Shown piece after piece: positions 1 to 12,821 of a stretch of DNA of 64,000 nucleotides. Both the position numbers and the translations under genes were made by a program. Where the stretch lies: assembly GCF_004193775.1 (NCBI RefSeq), contig NC_041006.1, positions 23,901,744-23,965,743 on the forward strand. Direction: 5' to 3'. Origin of the DNA: Glycine soja (Eukaryota > Streptophyta > Magnoliopsida > Fabales > Fabaceae). Positions within the stretch are counted from its first letter, which is position 1, and every line of letters starts with the position of its first letter. The notes under the pieces are model-generated. The model saw nothing but the letters and a program-made list of their open reading frames with translations, searched no databases and was not told the DNA's origin.

Positions 1-3000
1 ATAGTGACACTTAATTGTCTATGATTTTCTCTGCAAAAGAACACCCAACTTTTGAAATACCAAAGATATATCATAGTTGTAACTTGCATAAGCTTCATTG
101 AGAGCATTTTTTATCCCTTGACAATACTTTTTGTAAAATGATTTGTTTGAGATAAACACACCAAAATACTATCATATACTGCTTCAAAAGCTACTCAAGA
201 TATCCGAGTCATGGTAGGTAGAGTCTGTTTTTCTATTTTAAACGAAAAAGTAGGTGTTGCTTCTGAATGTGAAAAGAAAATTGAGAAAGCTTCAAATTAT
301 TTTATATGAATGATATAATCTTATAAAAACAAAGCTTCTCAAAATAAAGATGCAAAAATAAACAAATTAAAAGTAGTGGGAAGGATACATTACACACATG
401 AATTATATAGGTTCACCTATCCTTGGGTTAGGTTCAATGCCTACACCTATAGGATTTCCACTAACATAAGAATAAGTCATTGTATTCTTTCTTTATTGAA
501 GCCTTCTTGAGCTCTTATACCTCAATATTCTCTAAGCCTCTACAGGCTCCTTATAAGTATTCTTTCGAAAAGTCTCTTTAGACTTTAGCTCAAAATTCTA
601 TAAGCCTTTGCAAGCTATCTACTAAAGTATTCTTTCAAAAAGTCTCTTCAAACTTTGAACCCTTAGTAGCCCTTGCTACTTAACTCTTACAGAAACCTAT
701 TATGGTCACTTATAACCCCCAGAAGTAGCAATTCCCTAATTACTCTTCTGAGGTTCCCTATCCTAAACAAATTCCATTTATAGGCAAGTACCTAATACAT
801 TTCATAGGGAAAACCCATCTATAAACTCCCCTTAATAAGATGTTTACAGACTCTCTAGGGCTAGATAGATTTGGCTCTTAAGTTCTAAAGAGTCTGGGCT
901 AAGGAAGTCTAGTATCAAAAGCTAATGATATAAATCTATAATATGGCTTCTGACCTATACATTCTCTATACTATTTTCCTTCATAGCAAAGAACTCTAGT
1001 TGCACTTTAATATCCTTATATAGACCCCTCGAAGATGACCATTGCTCCTTGTCTTGAGAGTCTTAGAGGCCAAGGAGATCCATAGTGAGTTGTCTCCATC
1101 ACATATATAGTTGGATCATTCTTCTTTCTTAGCTGGAAGAACTCACACACCATTTGAATTTTGAAATTGTACCGTTGTTGCTTGTCATTTTTAGTTGTTC
1201 GTGACTTCTTCTTTCTCCAACATAGTCATGAGTTCTGCTACTCTTCATAGAAGTGAGCCTTTTGCAAAATGGTGTTGATCCTTTTGTGACTATTGCAAAT
1301 GTAAGATACTCATTTTCTTTTACATGGTTGTCTTGTTAATGTAGGACTTAACTCTTTTCTTTTCCAAATAGATTCATTATACCAAGAGAGCCTATCATGA
1401 CAGTGCATCAATACACAGTTGCATGGCATTGCTCTTCACAACTTCTGGTGTGTGCTTCTCGACTATGTGGACATGTTTGTCTGTACTTGTTGTCTTCTGC
1501 ACTGCATCTTTTGATCCTTAAGTCATGTATAGCTTTTGATATCTATCCCTTGACTTAAACTACCTCCAGAATCATGCTTATAGTCATATACAATTTATAA
1601 TATTTGCACTTTGACACAGAACTCATGATCCCTTTCTGCATCTAGTTTCTTGCTTCTGAAGTTGGACATGCTTTAGATTTAAAAAAACCTTTGATGTAGG
1701 CCAATGCTTCACACATTTTCTCCATGCTTCTCTGAAAACACTCAAGACAAACCATTAGTAGCATATTGGGTCTCTTAGGCATCCTCTAATGTACAATAAA
1801 GTTCTTTCATTAGTCATGTGTAAAATAGTTAATAATTTTTGTTGGTATAGCACCGGCTAAAATGTTAGCATGATGTATTGCTAACATGGCTATTGATATA
1901 ACAATTAATTTGGTGGAAAAAATAGAAAAAGACTTAATTTCATTTTACGTTTTCCTCACAATCACACTAATTGATTAATTTGACATGTTGATGTGAAAGG
2001 CAAAACAAATTTACATTATTAAAAGTGAGATTTAAACCCTCACTTAACATTCCAATATTTATGAAACAACTACTATATTTTATAAAACTTAGAAGGATGA
2101 CAAAAATTACACATATATTTACTACTACTAAATAAATAATTCAATATCATTAAACTAATAATAAAGCATGATTAAAAGTTAAAATTTTATAAATTATAGT
2201 TATATTTAAAATGTTTCATAATAAATTATTTAAAATAATAATTATGAATAGAAATTAAGAGATAAAATATTATATATATATTACAAACAAATTTTATTAT
2301 TTTTAAATAATATTTTTTAAAATTTTTATCAAACAATAATATATATTTATAATTTAATTTATTTACATATCTATTTTTTTTAATATTGGCGACAATAAGA
2401 TTTTAACCTTCGTACAAATTACTCAAATCTCATTAATAATACTAGGGGATTACCATTCGTCTCATAAATTTGAATATGTTAAAAATATATTACCAAAAAA
2501 TTAATTATTACAAAATATAAATATACCTAAACATATATACAAAGAGATATTAATATACACTTTAAAAATTTTATTATATTTATTTATTACTGTAAAAAAA
2601 TAGTTTATACAACATATATCAAAATATTCAAATTAAAATATATTAATGCCATAAATGTAAATCCACACATACAAAATAATATAAGATATACATAATTTTG
2701 AAACATAACAACAAATATTCTATTTTTTTTTATCATAACTCTTTATATATTTTCTTTATTTTTTTCCTCTTATTTTTGTCTTCTAGCCAGCCAATTGTTT
2801 GTGAGATACATTTCTCTTCCGACCTTGAATACACATATCTAAACAGGATGATGTGTACACCTTCAAAAACAAAATGGAATTTAGTTCCAATAATTTGTAT
2901 ATTTTTCTTTAAATAAAATTATTTTTAATGAGTTTTTTTAAACTACAGGTGTCTTTTACATGAGGACAATCATGTTTGAGTTGGGTAGAAACTATTATAG

Positions 3001-4192
3001 GCGATAAAACTCTTCCTCTAAGTATTTAACATAACTGCATATTCAGGACACGAACCCGAGACCATTGGTTAAGCTAGAAAACTCCACGTAGTTGATCCAT
3101 GCACTTGGTGGTATTTTTAATGAGTTAAAATAATGTTGTATTGTTTTTTGTTTAGAAATATATTTTTTTAAAGAAAATTCTTGAAAAAATCTTTGTGAAT
3201 CAATCATAGATATTTTTTACTAGGAAACATCATAGATGATTTTCACACATGTAAAAAGAATGTTATGGCAAATTATGTATGTAATTAATGTTTTAGAATG
3301 CATATTTTTCAAGACATGTAAAATGCTTTCAATTGATAGGTGTATATTTTTTTCCTTTATTTTTCATACCATACTTTAAGTCTTTGTTTGGTGCCCTTGA
3401 AAATAAACAAAATGATAGAAGGGAACAAAAAAATGTGTAGTACAACTTCTTTTCCTTCATCTGGTTCCAAATTTTAAAGGTTGGAAAGAACTAATGTTAC
3501 ATGGGGCCCACATGCGGAAAAATGGATCAATAAAAAGAAGTTTTTCTCTTTTTATTGTTATTTTTTATTTTAATTTCAAGGGCCACAAATGTAATTAATG
3601 ATAAGGCACAATTGTATTGAGTGTTTTAGACTCTAGGCATGTGTGTATAGATAGTTATATCTTTTGTTTAAGCCTAAATCTCATAAAAGTGCATAGTGCC
3701 TTGGTGTTAAAAATTTTTGAACTAATACTAGTGTAACCGATTACATTGATATTTAACTAGTTAATTTGTTCTTGAGTGAATTTTGGGAAATGATCTAAAG
3801 ACTTGGAAATCAGTTACACACAAAATAATCAATTACACATAAGCTCAGTGTAACCGATTACACATTGTGCTAATAAATTATAATGGAAACCTCTATTTTC
3901 TTGTTCGATATCAAGCTCTTGCTTTAAACGATTATATGTCGAATTAATTGATTAAATGCATACGAAGAACAAAATAAGCAATTACACTTGGTTGGTAATC
4001 GATTATTCTTGTTACAATTTGAATTTTTATAAATAGGCACCCTCTAGCTCTCGTCACATATGTCTTTTTGAAAACCTAATTTCATATGTGATACAAGAAG
4101 AACCTTAGAGGTGTGTTCCATAATGTTTTGATCCACAAACAACATGTTTTGGATTGCTTATCAAAGATCAAGGCTATGTGATGCATAAAATA
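1..4192. other. AT-rich intergenic DNA, no gene recognised
   Basis: No coding similarity or RNA gene is recognisable here. From about 1860 to 2960 the sequence is very AT-rich, and the only open frame of note (2698-2916) is low-complexity and not believable as a gene. An imperfect ~70-bp direct duplication lies near 531-660 (AAGTATTCTTTC plus AAAGTCTCTT in both halves). Between about 3720 and 4020 the motif TAACCGATTACA or TAATCGATT recurs several times. That motif is common in soybean repeats, so the segment is probably old transposon debris. Confidence 0.6.
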
Positions 4193-4570
4193 TGTTAGGC
4201 TTGCACGAGGGCAAGTGTACCCTACGCAATAGTAATAGTAGACTCGAAAGTCCGAATATCGAACCTAAAGGACAAGTTATATTCCCAATTAGTCAAGTTT
4301 ATTAAGCTAACAGTAGAGATGATTAAAAAGAGGATTTAAATATTTTTATGATTTTGGTTTTTATAAGAAAACAAACAAATAAATATAAAGAGAGGTTTTG
4401 AGTTATAATAAGAGTGACCAGGAGTTGTGACTCACTAGTACCAATTTTTCCTCAATCCTAGTCCTAATGAAATTTCTTCCCCAATTAATTATCGATTCCC
4501 AAAATCAACTGAAGCTTATTATCAAGGTCAAAAGTCGCTCTTTGCCTTACATTAATACCCCAATGATCAT

Positions 4571-5453
4571 TGTCAGACCCTAATTTCGTCCGGGGACTAT
4601 CATTCGTTGATCTTTTGATTCTTGTTAGTCGACTTATGACATTGAATGCTAGTTACAGTGCAAAGCAAGGAACCACCCCTTACTTCAGGGCTAAGGTTCA
4701 ACTCGCCTGGGCGAGCTGCAACTGCCCCAAATTGGCCTTTTGCCTATAAATAGGCATCCTAGGGGGGTTTTTAAAGGGTTAGAAGGTTCAACATTGAAGG
4801 ATATTGAGAGAATTGAGAGAGAAGAAGAAGAAAAAAGAGGAAACGAAGCCGAGGTGCACATTCATCTCAAGTCTTTGGAGATGTAGGGTCCCCCTTGTTA
4901 TTATGTGCACATTCATTTCCTCCATCTATCATCGGTAATCTCTTTTTTCTTTGTAAAGTTTAATCTTAACCGATCACTGGTGCCGCAAAGTTGTCTTCAA
5001 AGAGATTGAAAGTTAATAAACCTAACCAAAATAAAACCAATTCATAACTGAATTTCTCTATCAAAAAGTCACTTGATATCGTTTCGAGGTCCAATGCCTT
5101 AACGACCCTTTTGTTTTGTCAATTAAAATAAATCTTTCAAAAGCATAAAACTAGTTCAACACACAAACATTCAGACTTAAAGAACTACGTAGGTCTGAAT
5201 TCCTCATTGCACCTGAGGATACGTAGGAGCAAGGGCACCCCCTTGTCGACCCCAAAAAAATATAAAAATATAAAAAGGAAAAATAAATAAATTTTGAAGT
5301 CACGTTATGCACATTCGATTAGAGGCTGCCGTCCCTTGTGACGTGCGAGTGAGGTGCTAATACCTTCTCTATGCGTAAACAACTCCCGAACCCATATTCT
5401 CAAAATTCTCAGACTATGCGTAAACACCTCCCGTCGAAGGGTAGGTTGTGACA
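4571..5453 (+). mobile_element. Solo LTR, Ogre/Tat-like family (883 bp)
   Basis: It starts TGTCAGACCC, then the family head TAATTTCGTCCGGGGAC, and ends GGTAGGTTGTGACA, matching the LTRs at 7416, 9925 and 26473. It is flanked by a perfect 5-bp TSD, ATCAT (4566-4570 and 5454-5458). A TATAAATA is at 4745-4752. It contains one copy of the two-hairpin module (5181-5251). At 883 bp it is about half the length of its relatives, so it is a short or diverged variant. Removing it rejoins the LTR of element A. Confidence 0.93.
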
Positions 5454-5735
5454 ATCATGGATCTATCAATTTAAGCAAAAGGATAAATCAATTCTAGGGA
5501 TAATTAATTAAAGATTAACTAATCTATTGGAGATTACCCAACTCAAGACTAGGGATGAAGAACAATGCCATAATTCATGATGAATTGATGAGTTAAAGGG
5601 AGGATTTGCCACTTGAATTAGCAACTCAAGATAAGAATCAAAGAAATGATCTCAATAACCAAGAGAGGTTCTAACACACCAAGTTTATCCCTTTCAATAA
5701 AATGAGTCTTAGTCTTCTCAAAGTCAAATATAGGC

Positions 5736-5743
5736 TATTTATA
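5736..5743 (-). promoter_or_regulatory. TATA box in the LTR of element A
   Basis: TATAAATA read on the minus strand, about 260 bp into the LTR. The placement suits an LTR promoter. Inference from motif only. Confidence 0.4.
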
Positions 5744-5752
5744 CTAACCCCC

Positions 5753-7217
5753 TCATGAAAGACTCAAACACACTAAAAGAGGTCCAACAAGTAATAAGGT
5801 CAACAAAGGCCCAAATACAAAATTACATATAATAACTTGTTCTAAAATTTGGCTCAAATTTAGCCACTTTAAATCCAATCTCTCTACTCCATGCTCCCCA
5901 AGTGTGTTGAGCTTCCTCTTGAGTTCCTCTTCAAGCTTCTTGGAGCTTGACCTTGTCAAAGGCCCCTTCACTTCAAGCTCTTCCATTGGTGGACCTCCAT
6001 CATCCCCTCCTTGAAAATAATCTGCCTAAAATTTGAATCAAATGTACCTTCATCACAAAAAGATAAATCAATGACACTAAAAGTGTACTCACGATAATCA
6101 AGGGACAAATTAATTTAATATGCATTGTCATCTATGTGCTCCAAAACTTGAAAAAGCCCATCTCCTCTAGCTTGAAGTTTAGATTTCCTTTGAGAAGGAA
6201 ACCTATCCTTCCTTAAGTGCACCCACACCTAATCATCGGGATCAAACACCATCTTCTTCCTCCCCTTGTTAGCTTGTATAACATATTGTTCCATTTTCCT
6301 TTCCATTTGATCCTTCACCTTCTCATGCAAGTTCCTAATAAATGAAGCTTTGGAAAGTCCATCTCTATTCAAAATTGGGCAAAGGAATCAAATCAAAAGG
6401 AGACAAAGGGTTAAAACAATAAACAAATTCAAAAGAAGAATGAGAAGTGGTAGAGTTGGCCACCCTATTATACTCAAATTCCACATGGGGTAACCAATCT
6501 ACCCAAGTTTCTAAATTACCTTTAATGAAACACCATAGGAGTTGATAAAGAGTAAGATTTATGGTTTGCCCATCGTTTTGGGGGTGACATGTTGTGGATA
6601 GAATAATCTTGGTGCCAAGCTTTCCCCCACAAAGTCTTCAAAAAATGACTTAGGAACTTAGAATCCCTATTCGACACAATGCTTTTGGGCAGTCCATGAA
6701 GGCACACCACCTCTCTAAAGAACAAGTCTTTTACCACACAATCATCATCCACTTTATGGTAAGGAATGAAGTGAGCCATCTTTGAGAACCTATCTACCAC
6801 AACAAAAATAGAGTCCTTGCCTCTCTTGGACCTTGGAAAACCAAGTACAAAATCCATGGATATGTCAGTCCAAGGAGATGTGGGGATAGGCAAAAGGGTA
6901 TACAAACCATGGCTTATGACCTTAGATTTAGCTTTATGACATACAATGCATTTGACAAAATATTTATTAACATTATGTTTCATTTTTTGCCAAAAGAAAT
7001 GATCATGCAAAATGCCTAAAGTCTTGTAAACCCTAACCCATCAACCTCCCTCATGGGCTTCTCTAATCAACAATTCATGCAAAGAACTCTTAGGCACACA
7101 CAAAATTTTATCTTTAAAAATAAAACCTTCATGCTTAAAGAATCCATTATGAGTAATTTTCTCAAACAATTCAAACAACCTAGAGAAATCATCATCATAA
7201 GCATACAACCCCTTGAT
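5753..7217 (-). pseudogene. Ty3/gypsy pol remnant: integrase and pol C-terminus (element A, downstream part)
   Basis: On the minus strand, 7010-6522 reads as a gypsy integrase. It has a [11 protein letters not shown] zinc-finger tail, a core starting [16 protein letters not shown], the run [18 protein letters not shown] and [10 protein letters not shown] with the second catalytic Asp. After LWGK the frame shifts, so the block with the catalytic Glu is not in the same frame. Upstream, to about 7217, frame-broken RNaseH-to-integrase linker sequence is recognisable (KHEGFIFKDKILCVP). Downstream (6480-6250) lie fragments of the region after the integrase core, and 5986-5753 encodes a C-terminus with GPLTRSSSKK that runs into the LTR. 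Frameshifts and stops make it non-functional. Its upstream part lies 21 kb away at 28622-29250. Confidence 0.85.
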
Positions 7218-7415
7218 GTGATTGATTGAGCATTTGTAGTTTAATATTTTTATATTCCTCTTAGCTTAGTTGAAATCTCTTTGACCCTTATCTTCTCACC
7301 TTAACTCAGTTTTGGTCTTAGTCAAATGATTGAACTTAATTGAGAATTGTAGTTAATTTTAAGATTTTGTGCTTACTTGACCTATCTTCCTTGTGCAGGG
7401 CTTAGAGGACACTAC

Positions 7416-9102
7416 TGTCATACGCTAATTTCGTCCGGGGGCCATTGTTTGGTGGCATGCAACCTTTGCTTGACCGCTTCGAGGTACTTAACACCCATCG
7501 TTAGGCAATCCGGGGGTGTATTTAGTAAAAAGGGGTGTGCAAATAGCAACCAGACCCACTTGGGCCTTCCAGGGTGTTCCAACAGAAGGTGGTGCCTTCT
7601 GGTGGAAGCAACCCAGCTCGCCTGGGCGGCAACCACCTCCCTCTTTTCCCCTATAAATAGGGGAAAGAAGGCAGAGTAATTTCGTTCAGCCCTTCTGGTA
7701 TTTAGGATTCTCTTGAAATTAGTGAGAAAAATTGTTTCCGTGAAGAAAATCCAAGCCAAGGCGCTTCCGTAACTCTTCCGAGACGTTTATGTGAGCGATT
7801 TCGTGAAGATTCTTCACCGTTCTTCACCGTTCTTCATCGTTCTTCGTTCGTTCTTCATTCGTTCTTCGTCGTTCTTCGGTCTTCAACAGGTAAGTTCCCG
7901 AAATCGAATCTTTCAATTCATTCTATGTACCCTTAGTGGTCCCCACTTATTTTGCATGCTTTTATTTCTATTTTGTTTATTTTCCGTACCCCCTTTTGAC
8001 GTGCTTTAACCATTTATTTAAGCCATTTTTCTCGCCTAATAAATAATAAAATGAATTTCCATCGATCATTTGAGTCGTAATATCGTTTAATCTCTGTTAA
8101 AATAAAATCCAATGGATCTTTCACGCCGTAACCACGTTTAAAACCAAAAGAGGCAAAATAATAATAAAATAATCAAAATATCTTTGAATAAAATAATCAA
8201 AAAAAATCAACCGGACATTTTTCTTTGGAAGTTTACTTGGATGAATTGACTAATAACTAAAGTGAAACTAAGGCTAAAATCAACTCACAAATCAAGCTTT
8301 GTCCGCAAAAATCACTAAAAACCATTTTAAGGTCCAACGCCTTAAACGATCCTCTCTACTTTTATCGGTTAACATGGACCGTTCAAAAGCATAAAATCAA
8401 CATGTAACTTTACCGCTTTTGCATGAACTACGTAGGTCTGATTTCCTCATCGCAATTGAGGATACGTAGGAGCAAAAGCCCCGCTTTTGTCGGCCACCCC
8501 AAGAGATCGTTAATGGTCCAATGCCTTAACGTTTCTCTCCTTTCAAAAACAAAGAGATCGTTAATGGTCCAACACCTTAACGTTTCTCTCCTTTCAAAAG
8601 AATCAAAAGATCGTTTAAATGGTCCAATGCCTTAAAATGACCTTTTGTTCAGTCAAAATCGATCTTGCGGAAAAAGATCAAAACAACTTAACCAATGTTT
8701 AGTTCTCGAAGAACTACGTAAGTCTGATTTCCTCATCGCAATTGAGGAATACGTAGGAGCAAGGGAAACACCCTTGTCGACCACAAAAAGATAAAAATAC
8801 AAAAAATGCATAAAAAGACATAAACATAAAAAAGGGGAAAATAAAACATTTTGAAGTCATATTTGCACACTTGATTAAAGGCTGTCGTCCTTTGTGACAA
8901 ACGCGTGGGGTGCTAATACCTTCCCCGTGCGTAAAAACAACTCCCGAACCTTTCACGATTAAAGTTCGTAGACCACACCTTTCCGATTTTTCCGACGTTT
9001 TCCTCGAATAAACGTTGGTGACGACTTCGCGCATTTGCCTCCCATGGAAGACGCACCCGTGAGCCCTCGCGTCGCCCTCCCGCCGAATGGTAGGTTGCGA
9101 CA
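7416..9102 (+). mobile_element. Solo LTR, Ogre/Tat-like family (1687 bp)
   Basis: It runs from TGTCATACGC to GGTAGGTTGCGACA and is flanked by TSD ACTAC (7411-7415 and 9103-9107). The TATA box CTATAAATAG is at 7651-7660. Like the full element's LTRs it holds TTCTTC-rich leader repeats (about 7800-7885), GGTCCAAYGCCTTAA foldbacks (8330-8640) and two copies of the two-hairpin module (8425-8500, 8710-8782). No internal sequence remains, so it is the product of LTR-LTR recombination. It is clearly diverged from the LTRs at 9925 and 26473. Confidence 0.94.
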
Positions 9103-9924
9103 ACTACAAAACTCCAAATGGAGAGTGTGAGTAGTCCCTGGAAAGCTGAGGTAAAGATATTCAATTTTGTTACAAATAATCTTTGGCCAATTCTGCCATT
9201 TCGAGGGTAAAATTGAGCTTGAAATTCATAACCTCTGCACTTGAATAATTGGGTTGAGTTTGGGTTTTATTTTGTGTAATTAATTTAATTAGTTAGATTA
9301 GATGGGCCTAATCAAGACCCATCCCTTCCTTCTGAGTAGTCACTCTATATATTAGTGGAATTTCGTTAGTTAGTGAGTTAGTTACTTCATTTTGTAAAAA
9401 ACAGAATTAGTTACTTGTTGTGCAAGATTTCTCTTTTCTCTCTTTTTCTCTCAACTGTTCTTCATTCTTCTTCCTCTTTGTACTTCTATTCTTCCATTTT
9501 CCTGCACAAAATTTCATGGCTTTTCCATTGGTGATGATCATGGAGGGCTAAAAAATTAATCAATCCAAGGATCCACTCCAAGCAAGGCTGAATTTGAGTT
9601 CTGATTTAGTATCTATTATCTTTGTGAATGTTCATCTTTCTCTTCAATCCTATTTTCGATTTTCATGATTATGATTATGCTTAGGATTGAAAATGGATTA
9701 GGTTATGGATTTAGTTCCTAATTTCAAAATTTAATCAGAGATTGTTTGGATGATTTTCCAACTAAATTTGTGATCTTGAACAATTTAAGGATTGATTCGA
9801 TTGAATTTTTCTAATGCATTTGACTAAACTTTCGCACTAAACATCATTTGTAGTAACAGTGATAATTCGATTTGCATTATTTTGGTGAATTGGATTGATG
9901 CTATTAAACTTAAATTGTATTATG

Positions 9925-11867
9925 TGTCATACCCTAATTTCGTCCGGGGACCTTTGCTTGATGACATGCGACCATTCTTTGGTCCTTGTGAGGTGCTTGG
10001 CACCCATCATTAGGCAATTTATGAAATTCCAGGACATGCCGAAAAACCAAAAAAATGTTGATGCACAATCCGTAAGTTTCCGTGACACATCGGAAATCAA
10101 ATGGAAGCATCGTTGCATAATTAAGTGAGGTTCCGTAACATTCCGTAAGTCAAAGAGGGGATGATTATGTAATCCGCAAGGTTCCGTAACATTACGGAAA
10201 GAAAACAAGTATCGTTACGGAATTCGTAAGTTTCCGTAACTTTACGAAAAAAGAATCACCAAAAAACAGCAGAGGGGGGTGTACTTAGTAAAAATGGGGG
10301 TGCAAATAGCACCCAGGCCCATTTGGGCCCTCCAGAAGATTCCTCCAGAAGGCGGTTGCTTCTGGAGGAAGCAACCCTGCTCGCCTGGGCGAGCTGAGCT
10401 CGCCTGGGCGAGCTGGGCGGCAACCACCTCCCCTATTTTGCTATAAATAGGGGAGGAAATGAAGAAGGAAGGGGTCCAGCCCCTTAGGCACTTCTCTCTC
10501 TTTCGAATTTGCTTGGAAAAATTGTTTCCGTGAAGAAAATCTAAGCCGAGGCGCTTCCGAAACGTTTCCGTAACGTTTTCCGTGAGGAATCTCGCAAAGG
10601 TTTCAACCGTTCTTCGACGTTCTTCATTCGTTCTTCATCGTTCTTCGATCTTCAACGGGTAAGTACCTCGAACCAAGCTTTTCGATTCATTCTATGTACC
10701 CGTAGTGGTCCGCATTGTGTTTCGTGCATTTTTATTCTCGTTTTGTTTACTTTTTATACCCCCTGTTGACGTGCTTAAGCCATTTTACTTAAGTCGTTTC
10801 TCGCTTAACTTAAAAATAAAATAAATTTCCACCGAACGTTTGAATTGTATTATCCACTAACTTCGGTTAAAATAAATTCCGACCGTTCGGTCATGCCGTA
10901 ACCACGTTGGAAATCAAAAAAGAGGTAAAAATAATATAATAATCAAAAAAACATCTTTTAGTAAAATAAAGCGGAAAATCAATCGGACGTTTTCTCTTTG
11001 GGATTTCTCATTCTTAATCGAATTGATTAATAACTAAGGTGAAACTAAGGCTAAAATCAACTCGCCTAGTCAAGCTCGTCCACAAAAATAGGCTTTTGAA
11101 GTTTGTCATTTCAATTTCTCTCTAAGTAAAATGGATCATTTTTAAGGTCCAACGCCTTAAAATGATCACCACTTAAGTAAAAAAGAATCATTTGATAAGA
11201 AAGAACTACGTAGGTCTGAGTTCCTCATTGAGGATACGTAGGAGCAAAAGCCCCGCTTTTGTCGACCACCCCAAGAGATCGTTAATGGTCCAATGCCTTA
11301 ACGTTTCTCTCCTTTCAAAAAACAAGAGATCGTTAATGGTCAAACGCCTTAACGTTTCTCCCCTTTCAAAATCAAAAGACCGTTTAATGGTTCAACACCT
11401 TAAATGACCTTTTGTTCAAATAAAAACATATTTTGCAAAAAGACAAAAACAACTTAACCGAACACTTTGTTCCAAAAGAACTACGTAGGTCTGATTTTCT
11501 CATCCCAAATTGAGGAATACGTAGGAGCAAAGGGAAACACCCTTGTCGACCACAAAAAAGGAAAAAATATAAAAAGGGTATAAAGGATATAAGAACATAA
11601 AAGGGAACATAAAAATCAAAGTCATGTTTGCACATTCAATTAAAGGCTGCCGTCCCTTGGGACGGGCGTGTGGGGTGCTAATACCTTCCCCGTGCGTAAA
11701 TACAACTCCCGAACCTTTCACTAAAAAGTTCGTAGATCTCGTCTTTTCCGGTTTTTCCGACGTTTTCCTCAAATAAACGTTGGTGGCGACTCCGCGCGTA
11801 TTCCTTTCATGGAACACGCATCTCGCGAGTCACGCGTCGCCCTCCCGCCGAAGGGTAGGTTGCGACA
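9925..11867 (+). repeat. 5' LTR of the Ogre-like element (1943 bp)
   Basis: It has TGTCATACCC...TTGCGACA ends. It aligns to 26473-28396 almost perfectly. By eye I count about four substitutions plus one 19-bp length difference: the GAGCTCGCCTGGGC block near 10380-10420 is duplicated here and single in the 3' LTR. Sub-features are CCGTAA/TTACGG repeats (about 10070-10250), a TATA box, TTCTTC repeats in the leader (10600-10655), a long foldback at 11131-11168, three GGTCCAATGCC foldbacks (11276-11407), and two copies of the two-hairpin module (11202-11267, 11478-11552). Confidence 0.95.
10441..10450 (+). promoter_or_regulatory. TATA box of the 5' LTR
   Basis: CTATAAATAG, conserved at the same place in the 3' LTR (26970-26979) and in both solo LTRs (4744-4752, 7651-7660). 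Transcription would start about 30 bp downstream. Conservation across four diverged copies supports the call. Confidence 0.7.
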
Positions 11868-11869
11868 GT

Positions 11870-11887
11870 TGGCGACTCCACTGGGGA
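11870..11887 (+). promoter_or_regulatory. Primer-binding site of the Ogre-like element
   Basis: TGGCGACTCCACTGGGGA begins two bases after the LTR end (spacer GT). TGG at its 5' end pairs with a tRNA CCA terminus. Ogre elements are reported to use tRNA-Arg. The exact tRNA is inferred, not checked. Confidence 0.8.
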
Positions 11888-12821
11888 CTGTTTTTTAGAG
11901 AGTTAGGCCATTTAATTTTGTGCAATGTTTTACCGTGACTTACCCCTTTGTTGATTTCCTTTCATTATGTTCTTGTGTATATAAACTCTTTGTTGCTTTT
12001 AGTGCGTTTTAAAATGTATGCATGAAGTAAAATATTTATTCATTTGATGCACACAAACACCAACACTATTTGCACACACTGTGAGTGAAAAAGGGCCCTA
12101 TACCCGGGTTCATGGGAGCATAAGGAGTGGAGGTGAATCTGTGATCATGCTAGGTCTCCGACTTGCTTGATTACAGTGAACCCTCATCTAGAGCTTTTCT
12201 CTTTGAAAACCTATTGTTGCTAGTAGTCCCTACTGCTACAATATGTTCTTCAAAGGGGATGATACCTCTAGAAACCATCAAGAGAGATATAGCTACCTTG
12301 GGGATTATTGCTAAAAGCCTAGTTAGTTCTCTCCCTTATAGGTCCCTTAAATAGGGGCACGAAGCAAACACGCTGCGTGCCATTTTTCACACTGCCATGC
12401 ATGAGTATCATATACCCTTTTGCTTATGTTCGGTAAATATTGTCATACTGTGCACATTCCCGCATTGTGTCTTTTGCATAGGCATTGCATATGGGTTCTG
12501 TCTTGATCCCTACTGTAAACAAACCAACGGAGGGTCCGTGTCGCCTTCTTAAAAACGTGCGTTGGGGCATTTCGCTACCCCTAGACGTCGTATCTAAGAA
12601 GGGGACAAATTCCCCGGACCCCCGCATTCCTAGATTGCATCTGTGTCATATGCATTCCATCATGCATTCATCCATCCCACCCATGAAATATCGGAGTTTT
12701 GATTTGCACCAGCTTTTGTCTCACTTTAGTAAGCATGGGAACAAATTAAACCGGCAAGAGGTTCTACCAAGTCAAGGTCAAAAGCCTAGATACCACCAGC
12801 ATCAAGGAATTAGGGCGGTTG

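Larger units (their letters stand above)
4193..6002 (-). repeat. 3' LTR of minus-strand Ty3/gypsy element A, interrupted by a solo LTR
   Basis: On the minus strand the LTR begins TGATGGAGG directly after a purine tract (the complement of 6003-6012) and ends CCTAACA at 4193. Its length is about 922 bp once the 883-bp solo LTR at 4571-5453 and one TSD copy are subtracted. A minus-strand TATAAATA lies at 5736-5743. The end of the pol frame (GPLTRSSSKK) runs into the LTR, as it also does in element F. The 3' portion carries a GTTCGATATTCGG-like motif shared with the LTRs near 53130 and 63001. The 4193 boundary rests on TG/CA ends and that shared motif. No TSD partner is visible, because the other end of the element is missing. 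Confidence 0.7.

Noticed and set aside
2698..2916. Small membrane-protein-like frame (72 aa)
   Set aside because: Low-complexity Phe/Ile-rich translation of AT-rich DNA with no recognisable homology.
9925..9930. Perfect 5-bp TSD for the Ogre-like element
   Set aside because: The flanks share TATG (4 bp), or TATGT only if one T was lost at the 5' junction, so a clean 5-bp duplication is not claimed.
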